From Devosia sp. Root635 (GTDB lineage Bacteria; Pseudomonadota; Alphaproteobacteria; Rhizobiales; Devosiaceae): a stretch of 64,000 nt of DNA. Made by a program: the position numbers and the translations under genes. The notes below the pieces were generated by a model. The model ran no database searches, had not been told where the DNA came from, and saw nothing but the letters and a program-made list of their open reading frames with translations. The stretch lies in NCBI RefSeq assembly GCF_001427605.1, contig NZ_LMGZ01000022.1:142530-206529 (forward strand), in the 5' to 3' direction. Positions within the stretch are counted from its first letter, which is position 1. The number at the start of each line of letters is the position of its first letter. Positions 13,282-22,373 of this stretch are shown here, piece by piece.

Positions 13282-14574
13282 TCAACGGTTGAGCCTTATG
13301 GAGACCGAGCGTCCGTGGCCGTCGAGGCCTTCGACCTCTGCCAGGGTGACCGCTGCCTCGCTGAGGGCGGACAGCGTGGTCGGATCGCAGCCCAGGATGG
13401 AGGTGCGCTTCATGAAATCGAGCACGCCGAGGCCGGAGGCAAAGCGCGCCGTGCCCGCGGTGGGCAGCACATGGTTGGAGCCGCCGACATAGTCGCCAAT
13501 GGCCTCGGGCGTATGGTGGCCGAGGAAGATCGCGCCGGCATGGCGGATCGAGGGCAGGATGGACTGGGGGTCGTCGAGCGCCAGTTCGACATGTTCGGAG
13601 GCGATGCGGTTGGCAAGGGCGACGGCTTCGGTGAGGGAGAAAACGGTGATGATGGCGCTGTGGACATCCCAGCCCTCGCGGGCATTGGCCGGGTTGGGCA
13701 GCATGTCGATCTGCCGGTCCACCTCGGCGGCAACCGTGTCGGCCAGCCCCTTTTCGGTGGTGACGAGAATGGAGCGGGCCCCTGCCCCATGCTCGGCCTG
13801 GGCGATGAGATCGGCGGCCACCCAGGCCGGGTTGGCCGAGCCATCGGCAATGACCAGCACTTCGGAGGGGCCGGCGATCATGTCGATGCCGACCTTGCCG
13901 AAGACCTGGCGCTTGGCTGTGGCGACGAAGGCGTTGCCGGGGCCGACGATCTTGTCGACCGGGGCAATGGTTGATGTACCATAGGCCAGGGCCGCAACGG
14001 CCTGGGCGCCGCCGACGCGGTAAATCTCGGTGACGCCGGCAATCTTGGCGGCGAGCAGGATGGGGGCGGCGATCTGCCCGCCGGGCGTGGGCACCACCAT
14101 GGCGATACGCTCGACGCCGGCCACCTTGGCTGGCACCGCATTCATCAGCACCGAGGAGGGATAGTTGGCGAGGCCGCCGGGCACATAGATGCCCACGGCA
14201 TCGACCGGGGTCCAGCGGGTGCCCAGGGTGACGCCCAGGGGGTCGGTATAGATGTGATCGGCGGGCTTCTGCTTTTCGTGATGCGCCCGGATGCGGTCGT
14301 GCGCGGTCTGCAAAGCCGCGCGGACCTCCGAGGTGACGCGGGCGGCGGCCTTGTCGATCTCGACTTCGGAAATGCGCAGGTCGGCTGCCGTGAAATGGGT
14401 GCGGTCGAAGCGGTTTGTCAGTTCCACGAGCGCCGCATCGCCGCGCTGGCGCATATCGGCAATGATGCCGGCGACGATGTTGCTGACGTCCTGGCTGGAC
14501 TCGTGCTTGCCGTCCAGCAATTGCTGGAAACGCATCTCGAAATCGGCGTCGGCGCTGTCGAGGCGAATGGGCAT
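13282..14574 (-). CDS. hisD: Histidinol dehydrogenase
   Basis: A 430-residue enzyme that oxidises L-histidinol to L-histidine with two NAD+ in the last step of histidine synthesis. Family segments include VDAVGIYVPGGLANYPSSVL, IDMIAGPSEVLVIAD, AQAEHGAGARSILVT with the Zn-site Gln/His, and ASEHVELALDDP with the catalytic Glu-His pair. Full length for the family. It follows DUF2948 by 9 bases and precedes the UPF0262 fusion by 8, forming a tight operon. Confidence 0.97.
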   Translation of the reverse strand: MPIRLDSADADFEMRFQQLLDGKHESSQDVSNIVAGIIADMRQRGDAALVELTNRFDRTHFTAADLRISEVEIDKAAARVTSEVRAALQTAHDRIRAHHEKQKPADHIYTDPLGVTLGTRWTPVDAVGIYVPGGLANYPSSVLMNAVPAKVAGVERIAMVVPTPGGQIAAPILLAAKIAGVTEIYRVGGAQAVAALAYGTSTIAPVDKIVGPGNAFVATAKRQVFGKVGIDMIAGPSEVLVIADGSANPAWVAADLIAQAEHGAGARSILVTTEKGLADTVAAEVDRQIDMLPNPANAREGWDVHSAIITVFSLTEAVALANRIASEHVELALDDPQSILPSIRHAGAIFLGHHTPEAIGDYVGGSNHVLPTAGTARFASGLGVLDFMKRTSILGCDPTTLSALSEAAVTLAEVEGLDGHGRSVSIRLNR

Positions 14575-14583
14575 CAGAGGTCC

Positions 14584-15018
14584 TTAGTCCAGCGCGTGGG
14601 CAGGCTTGGCCGAGGCGGCCCAGACGGCGCCGAGATCGGACAGGCGTGCTTCGAGGCATTCGACGCCCAGCCGAACCGTGCCGCCGCCGGCAAAGCTGAG
14701 CTCGACGATGCCGGCGGGTCCGTCGATGGGCTTGAAGGTGATGGCCAGCAGTTCCAGCACGCCCTCGGGCGCGGCGGGGTCGAAGCCATTGGTGACGACG
14801 GACTGCACCGCGTCGAAATGCAGGGCCGCACGCTTGCGCAGCCCCTTGTCGCGGCGGCCCTTGCCCGATTCCCAATCGAAGCGGTTCATCAGCAGCGCAA
14901 AGCGGCGGTCGCCGCGCGCATAGCCCATGTCGGCGACGCGCAAAACGGCGTCCTGCGCATGGGCAGAAATGACTTCGAGGTCTTCGGTATCAAGCGCAAG
15001 CAGCTTGAGGTCGGTCAT
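14584..15018 (-). CDS. DUF2948 family protein
   Basis: A 144-residue protein from ATG 15018 (MTDLKLLALDTEDLEVISAH). Conserved segments are RRFALLMNRFDWE and KRAALHFDAVQSV. The family is restricted to Alphaproteobacteria, sits next to hisD and has no assigned function. It is the first gene of the hisD run here. In related genomes murA is usually directly upstream; here an efflux operon intervenes. Confidence 0.85.
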   Translation of the reverse strand: MTDLKLLALDTEDLEVISAHAQDAVLRVADMGYARGDRRFALLMNRFDWESGKGRRDKGLRKRAALHFDAVQSVVTNGFDPAAPEGVLELLAITFKPIDGPAGIVELSFAGGGTVRLGVECLEARLSDLGAVWAASAKPAHALD

Positions 15019-15220
15019 AGGCGGCGGCCCCGTTTTTCTGTCGCGTCGGCCGGAACCGACCAACGCTGGTGGCATGAAACGATCCTATCTGGTCATGCCG
15101 AACCCGATCTACAAGTTTGAGGGCGCCTGGGCAATGCGGGTTGTGGAAAGCCGGTGGGAGGGATCAAGGGTGGCGGGGTGTTTGGCCCCGATATACGGAC
15201 CAACCGCCACCCCCTCCCAG

Positions 15221-15241
15221 CCTCCCCCGTCAAGGGGGAGG
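15221..15241. repeat. GC-rich palindromic repeat
   Basis: CCTCCCCC and GGGGGAGG flank a 5-base loop (GTCAA). The same CTCCCCC-TTGA-GGGGGAG type recurs near 40.9, 43.6 and 56.7 kb, always between genes or at gene ends. It lies in the 340-base gap between DUF2948 and the TetR gene. It looks like a REP-type extragenic palindrome. Confidence 0.7.
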
Positions 15242-15313
15242 TGCCGCTCCGTGGGTGCGGAGATGGCGCCGGTTTCCCAACGCCATGCCCCTTCCCCAAA
15301 AGACTCTCTTGTA

Positions 15314-15335
15314 AATAACTGACCAGTCAGTTATT
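15314..15335. promoter_or_regulatory. TetR operator-like palindrome
   Basis: AATAACTGAC and GTCAGTTATT form a perfect 10-bp inverted repeat around a 2-base centre. It ends 23 bases before the TetR-family start at 15359, a typical autoregulatory operator place. The size and symmetry fit TetR dimers. Confidence 0.75.
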
Positions 15336-15358
15336 ATCTTCGTCACTGGAGACTGACC

Positions 15359-16003
15359 ATGACCGAGACCACCAAGAAATTTCGACGCCGGGCCGAGGCG
15401 CGGCCAGACGAGGTGCTGGATGCGGCGCTGTCGGTGTTCGTGGCCAAGGGTTTCGCCGCCGCCAAGGTCGACGACATCGCCCGGCAGGCAGGCGTGTCCA
15501 AAGGCACGGTCTATCTCTATTTCCCCTCCAAGGAGGCGTTGCTGGAAGGCATCGTGCAGCGCGCCGTGTCGCCGATTGCCGATCGCGCGGCGCCTGACAT
15601 GGCCCAGTTCGAGGGCGATCCGCGGGTGCCGATCACCCGGCTGCTGCACATGCTGTGCGGGGTGCTGACGCAGGCGGACACCATCGCCATACCCAAGCTG
15701 ATCCTGCGCGAGGTGATGAACTTTCCCGCCATCGCCGAAATGTACCGGCGCAACGTGCTCGACAAGGTGGTGCCGGTGCTGACGGGGCTGATCGCCCGCG
15801 GCATTGCGCAGGGTTACCTGCGGCCGGTGGACCCCGAACTCACCATCCGCTCCGTGGTGGGGCCGATCATCGCTCATATCGCGCTCAGCGAAATCTTCGA
15901 CATCAGGCCGATCGACGGGCTGGCCATGGAACGGCTGGTGGAAAACCATATCGACATCCTGTTTCGCGGCATCTGCGCCGATCCGCAGGAGGCGCGGCCA
16001 TGA
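15359..16003 (+). CDS. TetR/AcrR-family repressor of efflux operon
   Basis: A 214-residue regulator. The N-terminal HTH (FAAAKVDDIARQAGVSKGTV, then YLYFPSKEALLEGIV, residues 30-65) is the TetR signature; the C-terminal helices form the ligand domain. It is the first gene of a four-gene operon in which each stop overlaps the next start (ATGA at 16000, 16935 and 17870). The order TetR-HlyD-ABC-permease resembles the E. coli cecR-ybhGFSR locus. It probably binds the palindrome at 15314-15335 and is released by a drug-like ligand. Confidence 0.9.
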   Translation: MTETTKKFRRRAEARPDEVLDAALSVFVAKGFAAAKVDDIARQAGVSKGTVYLYFPSKEALLEGIVQRAVSPIADRAAPDMAQFEGDPRVPITRLLHMLCGVLTQADTIAIPKLILREVMNFPAIAEMYRRNVLDKVVPVLTGLIARGIAQGYLRPVDPELTIRSVVGPIIAHIALSEIFDIRPIDGLAMERLVENHIDILFRGICADPQEARP

Positions 16004-16938
16004 ACGAATTCTTTGCCGGAGTGATCGCGGCCGTCATGTCGCTGCTGCCGGGCGGGGCCAGCGAGCCGGCAGGCTATGCCGGTTATCTCGAAGCCGATTA
16101 TGTCTATGCCGCGCCGGTCAGCGCCGGGCGGATCGCCGGCATTGCCGTGGCCGAGGGGCAGGCGATTGGCGCTGGCGACGTGCTGTTCGTGCTCGATGAC
16201 GCCCAGCAACAGGCGCTGCTGACGGCGGCGCAGGCGCGGGTCGAAGCGGCGCGGGCCACGCTGGAAAACCTCGAAACCGGCAGCCGCGTCGAGGAAATCG
16301 ACGTCATCCGCGCCAATCTCAGCAAGGCGCGGGCCGACCTGGTGCTGGCGCAATCCAACCTGTCCCGCAGCGAAAAGCTGCTGGCCGCGGGCACGGTCGC
16401 TTCGGTGCGGGTGGAACAGGATCGGGCGGCGCTCGCGGCGGCCGAAGCGCAGGTGGCGCAACTGACGGCGCAGGTCAACGTGGCCGAACTGCCGGCGCGC
16501 GACGCCCAGCAGGTGGCGGCGGAGGCGAACCTTGCCGCCGCGGTGGCCGATGCCGACCGGGCCGCGCTGGACCTCAAGGACCGGCAGACCGTCGCTCCGG
16601 TGGGCGGCGTGGTGGATCGGCTGTTTTATACCATGGGAGAGATCGCCGTCGCGGGTGCGCCCGTCGCCTCCATCCTGCCCGAGGGGGCGCTCAAGGCCCG
16701 GTTCTTCGTGCCGGAAGTAGAACGCTCGGCGCTGGCGGTGGGCCAGGCGGTGCGCGTCGGCTGCGATGGCTGCGCGGCGACGACGGCGACGGTAACCTAC
16801 CTGGCCAGCGAGCCGCAGATGACGCCGCCGGTGATCTATTCGCGCGAGGAGCGCGACCGACTGGTCTATATGGTCGAAGCCAGGCTCGACACCCCCGGCA
16901 CATTGCGGCCGGGGCAACCGGTGACGGTGACGCCATGA
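16000..16938 (+). CDS. HlyD-family periplasmic adaptor (YbhG-like)
   Basis: A 312-residue membrane fusion protein from ATG 16000. A short N-terminal hydrophobic segment (MNEFFAGVIAAVMSLLPGGA) is followed by a biotinyl-lipoyl half (APVSAGRIAGIAVAEGQAI), a coiled-coil hairpin with many Ala and Glu (residues 75-195), then a beta-barrel part (VAPVGGVVDRLFYTMGEIAV). It should link the ABC transporter at 16935-19000 to the outer membrane. Confidence 0.9.
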   Translation: MNEFFAGVIAAVMSLLPGGASEPAGYAGYLEADYVYAAPVSAGRIAGIAVAEGQAIGAGDVLFVLDDAQQQALLTAAQARVEAARATLENLETGSRVEEIDVIRANLSKARADLVLAQSNLSRSEKLLAAGTVASVRVEQDRAALAAAEAQVAQLTAQVNVAELPARDAQQVAAEANLAAAVADADRAALDLKDRQTVAPVGGVVDRLFYTMGEIAVAGAPVASILPEGALKARFFVPEVERSALAVGQAVRVGCDGCAATTATVTYLASEPQMTPPVIYSREERDRLVYMVEARLDTPGTLRPGQPVTVTP

Positions 16939-17873
16939 CCGACGCTCCGGTCATCGACGTGCGCGGGCTGACCAAGCGGTTCGGCGACAAGACGGTGGTC
17001 GACCATTTCGACATCGCGGTGCCGCGTGGGGCAATCTATGGCTTCCTCGGCCCCAATGGGTCGGGCAAGACCACGACGATCCGCATGATCTGTGGGCTGC
17101 TGACGCCCGACGAGGGGGAAGGCACATGCCTGGGGTTCGACGTGCGGCGCGACGCCGCCCGGATCAAGGAACGGGTTGGCTACATGACCCAGAAATTCTC
17201 CTACTACGAAGATCTCTCCATCCGCGAAAACCTCGACTTCGTGGCCCGCATGTACCGCCTCGACCGGCGGCGGCAGCGGGTCGATGCGGCACTCGACGAC
17301 CTGGGACTGGCCGACCGGCAGAAGCAGCTCGCGGGTTCGCTTTCAGGCGGCTGGAAGCAGCGGCTGGCGCTGGCGGCGTGCCTGTTGCACGAGCCGGACC
17401 TGCTGCTGCTCGACGAGCCGACCGCCGGCGTCGACCCCAAGGCGCGCCGCGATTTCTGGGACGAAATCCGGCGCCTGTCGGCCAGGGGCGTCACGGTGCT
17501 GGTTTCCACCCACTACATGGATGAAGCCATCCAGTGCGATTTCATCACCTATATCGCTTACGGCAGGAAGCTGATCGACGGGCCGTCGGCCGAAATTCCG
17601 GCCATGGTGGGGCTGGTGACCTATCGCGTTTCGGGGCCCGACATTTCCAAGCTCGAAGCCGAGTTGCAGAAGGAAGATGGTGTCGAGCAGGTGGCGCGGT
17701 TCGGCGCGGTGCTGCACGTATCGGGCACGGACCGGGCCAGGCTGGAAAGCGTGGTCGAGCGCTACCGGGCGCGCGGCACTCATGAATGGGCGGAAAAGAA
17801 GTCGGAGCTGGAAGAAGCCTTTATCTACCTGATGGCGGGAGCGCGGGACAATTTCGCCCGCGATGCGGCATGA
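16935..17873 (+). CDS. ABC exporter ATPase
   Basis: A 312-residue ATPase. Walker A is GPNGSGKTTT, the Q-loop is in MTQKFSYYEDLS, the signature is LSGGWKQR, Walker B is LLLLDEPTAGVDP, and the H-loop is STHYMDEA. The C-terminal 80 residues are the extension common in drug-exporter (DrrA/YbhF) ATPases. It is coupled to the adaptor and the permease by ATGA overlaps. YbhF has two ATPase domains; this protein has one. Confidence 0.93.
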   Translation: MTDAPVIDVRGLTKRFGDKTVVDHFDIAVPRGAIYGFLGPNGSGKTTTIRMICGLLTPDEGEGTCLGFDVRRDAARIKERVGYMTQKFSYYEDLSIRENLDFVARMYRLDRRRQRVDAALDDLGLADRQKQLAGSLSGGWKQRLALAACLLHEPDLLLLDEPTAGVDPKARRDFWDEIRRLSARGVTVLVSTHYMDEAIQCDFITYIAYGRKLIDGPSAEIPAMVGLVTYRVSGPDISKLEAELQKEDGVEQVARFGAVLHVSGTDRARLESVVERYRARGTHEWAEKKSELEEAFIYLMAGARDNFARDAA

Positions 17874-19000
17874 AATTCTCATTCGCGCGCTTATTCGCCG
17901 TGCTGGCCAAGGAATTTATCCAGATGCGCCGCGACCGCATCACTTTCGGCATGATGATCGGCCTGCCCATCGCCCAGTTGCTGTTGTTCGGCTACATCAT
18001 CAATTCCGATGCGCGGCACCTGCCGACGCTGATCGAGCTCAACGATAGTGGCCCCCTGGTCCGCTCCATCATTTCGGGCATGCAGATCTCGGAATATTTC
18101 GACATCCAGGGGACGGCGGCCGGTGTGGACAGCGGGGAACAGGCGCTGCGCGACGGCAGCGCGTCATTCGTGGTGGTGTTTCCGCGCGATTTCGAACGCG
18201 ATATCGTGCGCGGGCTCAAGCCGACGCTGCTCGTGACGGCCGATGCCTCGGACCCGTCCGCCGTCGGCGGGGCGGTCGGGGCGCTGAACGGCATTGTGAG
18301 CCGGGCCATGGCCGAGATCTTTTCCGGGCCGCTGGCCCGGCTGGCGCCATCGCCGCCGCCCTTCGAGGTGGCGGTGCACAAGCTCTACAACCCGGAGGGG
18401 AGCACTTCGACCAATATCGTGCCGGGGCTGCTGGCCATCATCCTCTCGATGACCCTGGTGATGATGACCGCGGTCGCCATCGTCAAGGAAACCGAGCGCG
18501 GCACCATGGAGATGCTGATCGCGACGCCGGTGCGGCCGCTCGAAGTGATGCTGGGCAAGATCGTGCCCTATGTCTTCGTGGGTTACGTGCAGACCGTCGT
18601 GTTCCTGCTGGCTGGCCTCACCCTGTTCGGCGTGCCGTTCGAAGGCTCGTGGTGGGCCTTCTTTGTCGGCTTCAACCTCTTCATCGTGGTCAATCTGGCG
18701 CTGGGCTTCCTCATCTCGGCCGCGGCCCGCTCGCAGATGCAGGCCATGCAATTGTCGATGTTCACCATCCTGCCCTCGGTGCTGCTGTCGGGCTTCCTGT
18801 TCCCATTTGCCGCCATGCCGGGCTGGGCCCAGATCATCGGCAGCGCCGTGCCGGCCACGCATTTCCTGCGCGTGGTGCGCACGGTGATGCTCAAGGGCGG
18901 CGATATCGGGGACGTCGCCGGCGAGATGTGGGCGCTCGTCGCGATCCTGATCGTGATTTCGGTGGTCGCGATGCTGCGTTACCGGCAGACGCTGGATTAA
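17870..19000 (+). CDS. ABC-2 type permease
   Basis: A 376-residue membrane protein starting MKFSFARLFAVLAKEFIQMR. One helix near residue 25-45 is followed by a large periplasmic domain (to about 175), then five helices (NIVPGLLAIILSMTLVMMTA and onward). The motif ETERGTMEMLIATPVRPLE is typical of ABC-2 exporters (YhhJ/YbhS type). Only one permease gene is present, so it may act as a homodimer. Confidence 0.92.
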   Translation: MKFSFARLFAVLAKEFIQMRRDRITFGMMIGLPIAQLLLFGYIINSDARHLPTLIELNDSGPLVRSIISGMQISEYFDIQGTAAGVDSGEQALRDGSASFVVVFPRDFERDIVRGLKPTLLVTADASDPSAVGGAVGALNGIVSRAMAEIFSGPLARLAPSPPPFEVAVHKLYNPEGSTSTNIVPGLLAIILSMTLVMMTAVAIVKETERGTMEMLIATPVRPLEVMLGKIVPYVFVGYVQTVVFLLAGLTLFGVPFEGSWWAFFVGFNLFIVVNLALGFLISAAARSQMQAMQLSMFTILPSVLLSGFLFPFAAMPGWAQIIGSAVPATHFLRVVRTVMLKGGDIGDVAGEMWALVAILIVISVVAMLRYRQTLD

Positions 19001-19008
19001 GTTGGGAT

Positions 19009-19035
19009 CTGCCCTCGGGTCAGGCCCGAGGGCAG
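19009..19035. terminator. Bidirectional hairpin between efflux permease and murA
   Basis: CTGCCCTCGGG (19009-19019) pairs with CCCGAGGGCAG (19025-19035) around a 5-base loop. It lies in the 45-base gap between two convergent genes and would serve both strands. There is no long T-run. It contains the same 19-base palindrome as 11086-11104, inverted. Confidence 0.6.
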
Positions 19036-19045
19036 TACGGTGCGT

Positions 19046-20335
19046 TCAGCCCGCGATGCGCTCGATCTCGGCGCCGCAGCGGCCGAGCTTGTCTTCCAGC
19101 CGCTCGAAGCCGCGGTCGAGGTGATAGATGCGGTTGACGATGGTTTCGCCCCTGGCGGCGAGGCCGGCAATGACCAGCGATACAGAGGCGCGCAGGTCGG
19201 TCGCCATCACCTGGGCACCCTTGAGCTGGGCCTTGCCGCGCACGGTGGCCAATTGCCCGTCGACCGAGATATCGGCGCCAAAGCGGGCGAGTTCGGCAAC
19301 GTGCATGTAGCGGTTCTCAAAGATGGTCTCGCGAATCTGGCTGGTGCCCGAGGCCATGGTCATCAGCGCCATGAACTGGGCCTGCAGATCGGTGGGAAAA
19401 CCGGGGAACGGATCGGTCTCGACATCGACCGGCTGGATGCCGTTGCCATTGCGATGCACGCGCAGCCCCTCGGGCTCGACGCTGAGCGCGGTGCCGGTGC
19501 GGGCCAGGATATCCAGCGCCGCCTGCAGGTGTTCCGCGCGCGCGCCCTTGAGCAGAACATTGCCCCCGGTCATGGCCGCGGCCATGGCGAAAGTGCCGGT
19601 CTCGATGCGATCGGGGATCACGTCCACGGTGGCGCCATGCAGCCGCTCCACACCCTCGATGGTCAGCGTGCGCGTGCCGATGCCGGTGATTTTCGCACCC
19701 ATGGCGACGAGGCATTCGGCGACATTGGTGATTTCGGGTTCCTGGGCGGCATTGTCGATGACGGTGGTGCCGCGGGCGAGCGTGGCGGCCATCAGGATAG
19801 TGTGGGTGGCGCCCACCGAGACCTTGGGGAATTTGATATGGGCGCCGACGAGGCCTCCCTTGGGCGCCTTGGCGACGACGTAGCCTTCATCGATGTCGAT
19901 TTCGGCGCCCAGTTCCTTGAGGCCGAAGAGGAACAGGTCGACCGGCCTTGTGCCGATGGCGCAGCCGCCGGGTAGCGAAACGCGGGCCTCGTGGCAGCGG
20001 GCCAGCAGCGGCCCGATGACCCAGAAGCTGGCGCGCATCTTGGAGACGAGATCATAGGGCGCGGTGGTGTCGACGATATCGGCGGCGTGGAAGGTCATGC
20101 GCTGGCCTTCCCCTTCCTCGCCACGGCGGCGGCCATGCACGGCGATATCGACGCCGTGATTTTCGAGGATGCGTTCGAGTTGCTTGACGTCGGCCAGGCG
20201 CGGCACATTCTGCAGCACCAGCGGCTCGTCCGACAGCAGGGAGGCGATCATCAGCGGCAGGGCAGCATTCTTGGCGCCCGAAATCGGGATTTCGCCATTG
20301 AGTTCGTTGCCGCCGATCAAACGGATACGGTCCAT
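19046..20335 (-). CDS. murA: UDP-N-acetylglucosamine 1-carboxyvinyltransferase
   Basis: A 429-residue enzyme that transfers enolpyruvate from PEP to UDP-GlcNAc, the first committed step of peptidoglycan synthesis. Lys22 ([10 protein letters not shown]) and the catalytic Cys125 ([15 protein letters not shown]) are present, so it should be fosfomycin-sensitive. Full length. In related genomes it is followed by DUF2948 and hisD; here the efflux operon on the other strand separates them. Confidence 0.97.
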   Translation of the reverse strand: MDRIRLIGGNELNGEIPISGAKNAALPLMIASLLSDEPLVLQNVPRLADVKQLERILENHGVDIAVHGRRRGEEGEGQRMTFHAADIVDTTAPYDLVSKMRASFWVIGPLLARCHEARVSLPGGCAIGTRPVDLFLFGLKELGAEIDIDEGYVVAKAPKGGLVGAHIKFPKVSVGATHTILMAATLARGTTVIDNAAQEPEITNVAECLVAMGAKITGIGTRTLTIEGVERLHGATVDVIPDRIETGTFAMAAAMTGGNVLLKGARAEHLQAALDILARTGTALSVEPEGLRVHRNGNGIQPVDVETDPFPGFPTDLQAQFMALMTMASGTSQIRETIFENRYMHVAELARFGADISVDGQLATVRGKAQLKGAQVMATDLRASVSLVIAGLAARGETIVNRIYHLDRGFERLEDKLGRCGAEIERIAG

Positions 20336-20465
20336 AGTCTTGTCCTATATGGCGGGCGTCGCCGCCCTTCTACCTGGGGAAGGAGCCAGGCCAAGTCCTA
20401 GTTGCCACGTAAGCCAGACTCGCCGCACTCGGTGCTAGACAATTCGATAGTCGCCCGAAACTGGT

Positions 20466-20630
20466 TTACGGTTTATTGACCGTATCGGTTCCGGGGCCCT
20501 GTTGGGGATCGGGCGCCTGGCGCTCCGAATCGGCGCGCGCCTTGGCCTGCCCCTTGCGGCGCTTGAGGTTCTCACGCAGCTTTGCGGCCAATCTTTGCTC
20601 ACGCAAGGCCGCTTGTTCGGATTTGCTCAT
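20466..20630 (-). CDS. Small conserved basic protein upstream of murA
   Basis: A 54-residue protein from ATG 20630 (MSKSEQAALREQRLAAKLRE). It is strongly basic and helical with the core ENLKRRKGQAKAR, then a polar tail ending GTDTVNKP. Short proteins with a RENLKRRK core occur upstream of murA in many Rhizobiales and are listed as hypothetical; this is from memory of the family. It reads toward murA on the same strand, 130 bases away. Confidence 0.65.
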   Translation of the reverse strand: MSKSEQAALREQRLAAKLRENLKRRKGQAKARADSERQAPDPQQGPGTDTVNKP

Positions 20631-20779
20631 GGTGTCACGGGGAATCGCATTGCCCTCGCGTCGGTTGATAGGCGTTTTTTAGCCTTGCGTCGAGGTTGGG
20701 CCTATGGCAAAGGAGCCCCCGTCGCGCCGGGCTTGCTTGCCCCGCGGCGCCATGCCAGTCGCGCCGCCGCGACCCCGAT

Positions 20780-20854
20780 GCTGCCGTAGCTCAGTGGTAG
20801 AGCACCCCCTTGGTAAGGGGGAGGCCGACAGTTCAATCCTGTCCGGCAGCACCA
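20780..20854 (+). tRNA. tRNA-Thr (GGT)
   Basis: A 75-base tRNA with encoded CCA. Acceptor GCTGCCG pairs with CGGCAGC; D arm GCTCAGTGGTAGAGC; anticodon stem-loop CCCCC-TTGGTAA-GGGGG gives anticodon GGT; T arm contains AGTTCAATCCT. A short ATTTTC/GAAAAT hairpin follows at the 3' side. Confidence 0.97.
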
Positions 20855-21003
20855 TTTTCGCAGAAAATCACAGCCAGGCCGCCCGGTGCGACCGCCTGCG
20901 GCCCTGCGCGATCTCCATACCACCGAAGAAGGATTTTGCGGAGCGCGCGACATTGCACGCCATGCCGGCGCGGCGGCGACCCATTGCAGGCCTGTGGCCG
21001 TGG

Positions 21004-22368
21004 TTAGTCCAGAGCCAGGGCGGGTTCGGCCTTCGGTCCGCGGAAGGAAACCGTTTCGAGTACGCGGTCGATCATCTGCTGGGCCGCTTCCACCTGGGAG
21101 TGGAAGTCCAGGACCCGGTCCGGCAGCTCGGCTCCCGCGACCTCCCGGAAGGCGGTGCCAAGGTCCGTGCCGGTCTGGCTGACCCGGTGCGACACTTCGT
21201 GGAGCACGCGATGCGCCTCGATGCGGCCGATCCGGTCCGACAGATGGATCATCATCGCCTCGGTATGGATCAGTCCGTTGGTCAGCTTCAGGTTTTGATC
21301 CATGCGTCCTGCATCGACCTCCAGCCCCGCCAGCATTTCCTCGGCAAGCGATACGGCGCCGGACAAATGCTGGACGGCGTCGCTGAGCGCGGCACGCTCG
21401 CGATAGCCATGCCCGATGCCGCGCTCATGCTCCTGAAGCATTGTGCCGAACAGCACGCCAGGCACATGCTGGACGCTGCGCGCGGCTTCGATGATCGCCT
21501 CGCAGATCACTGGATTGCGCTTCTGCGGCATGGTCGAGGAACTGCCGCGCCCCGCCGCGGCGGGCTCACGGACTTCTCCTACTTCCGTGGACATGAGATG
21601 GGCCACATCGACCGCAACCTTGGCCAATGCGGCCAGCAGCGCCGCAACGGCGCCGGCCAGGGCAACCATCCGGTCGCGGCTGGCATGCCAGGAAATGTCG
21701 GGCTCCACCAGGGACAGCCGCTCGGCCAGCCGGCGGCGCACCGCCATGCCGTCGGCCCGCAATGACGCCAGCGTTCCCACCGCCCCGCCGAATTGCAGCA
21801 CCGACGCCTCCTCCAGGGCGCGGGTGAGACCGATGCGCGTCCGGAATATCTGGTCGAGCCAGACCGCGATCTTGTAGCCGAACGAGATCGGCACGCCGTG
21901 CTGCAGCTTGGAGCGTCCCACCATCGGGGTTCGCCGGTGCAGATCGCACAGCTTGGCCAGCAGGCGTTCGATCCGGGCCGTATCGGCCAGCGTGATGGTC
22001 AGAACCTCGCGCAATTGTAGCACCTGGGCGGTGTCCATGACATCCTGCGTGGTGGTGCCGAAATGCACCCATTGCCCGCTCTCGCCTGCCCGTCCGGCCA
22101 GCATGGCGACCAGCGGCACGATCGGATAGCCGACGATGGCGGCGGCTTCGCGCAGCGCATCGAGGTCGAGGTTCTCGCGGCGGCAGGCCGCAACGATGGG
22201 CGCGACCGCCTCCCGCGGGATCACCCCGAGTTCGCCCTCCACCTCGGCCAGGGCAGCCTCGACGCACAGATAGGCGTCGATCGTTCCGGCTTCGCCAAAG
22301 ATGCTGGACGCGCGCCGGTAGCCGGTGGTCTGGGTCAACAGGCCGGGAGCAGTCGATGCGAGGCTCAT
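21004..22368 (-). CDS. Fumarase/aspartase-superfamily lyase, PcaB-like
   Basis: A 454-residue protein from ATG 22368 (MSLASTAPGLLTQTTGYRRA), chosen because it lies 5 bases after tctA. It shows the superfamily signature GSSSTMPQKRNPV with the catalytic Ser in its flexible loop, plus HFGTTTQDVMDT and GRSKLQHGVPISFG. It is closest in pattern to 3-carboxy-cis,cis-muconate lactonizing enzyme and to adenylosuccinate lyase-like proteins. No other pca gene is nearby. Being last in a tctCBA operon it may act on the carboxylate imported by that transporter; the substrate is unknown. Confidence 0.8.
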   Translation of the reverse strand: MSLASTAPGLLTQTTGYRRASSIFGEAGTIDAYLCVEAALAEVEGELGVIPREAVAPIVAACRRENLDLDALREAAAIVGYPIVPLVAMLAGRAGESGQWVHFGTTTQDVMDTAQVLQLREVLTITLADTARIERLLAKLCDLHRRTPMVGRSKLQHGVPISFGYKIAVWLDQIFRTRIGLTRALEEASVLQFGGAVGTLASLRADGMAVRRRLAERLSLVEPDISWHASRDRMVALAGAVAALLAALAKVAVDVAHLMSTEVGEVREPAAAGRGSSSTMPQKRNPVICEAIIEAARSVQHVPGVLFGTMLQEHERGIGHGYRERAALSDAVQHLSGAVSLAEEMLAGLEVDAGRMDQNLKLTNGLIHTEAMMIHLSDRIGRIEAHRVLHEVSHRVSQTGTDLGTAFREVAGAELPDRVLDFHSQVEAAQQMIDRVLETVSFRGPKAEPALALD

Positions 22369-22373
22369 GGCAT

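Noticed and set aside
12314..14875. One 853-residue open frame on the minus strand
   Set aside because: Its N-terminal 534 residues overlap hisD in another frame and have Arg/Pro/Gly-rich non-coding character; the real gene starts at ATG 13273.
20855..21003. Integration scar or gene remnant after tRNA-Thr
   Set aside because: No repeat of the tRNA 3' end and no recognisable gene fragment was found.
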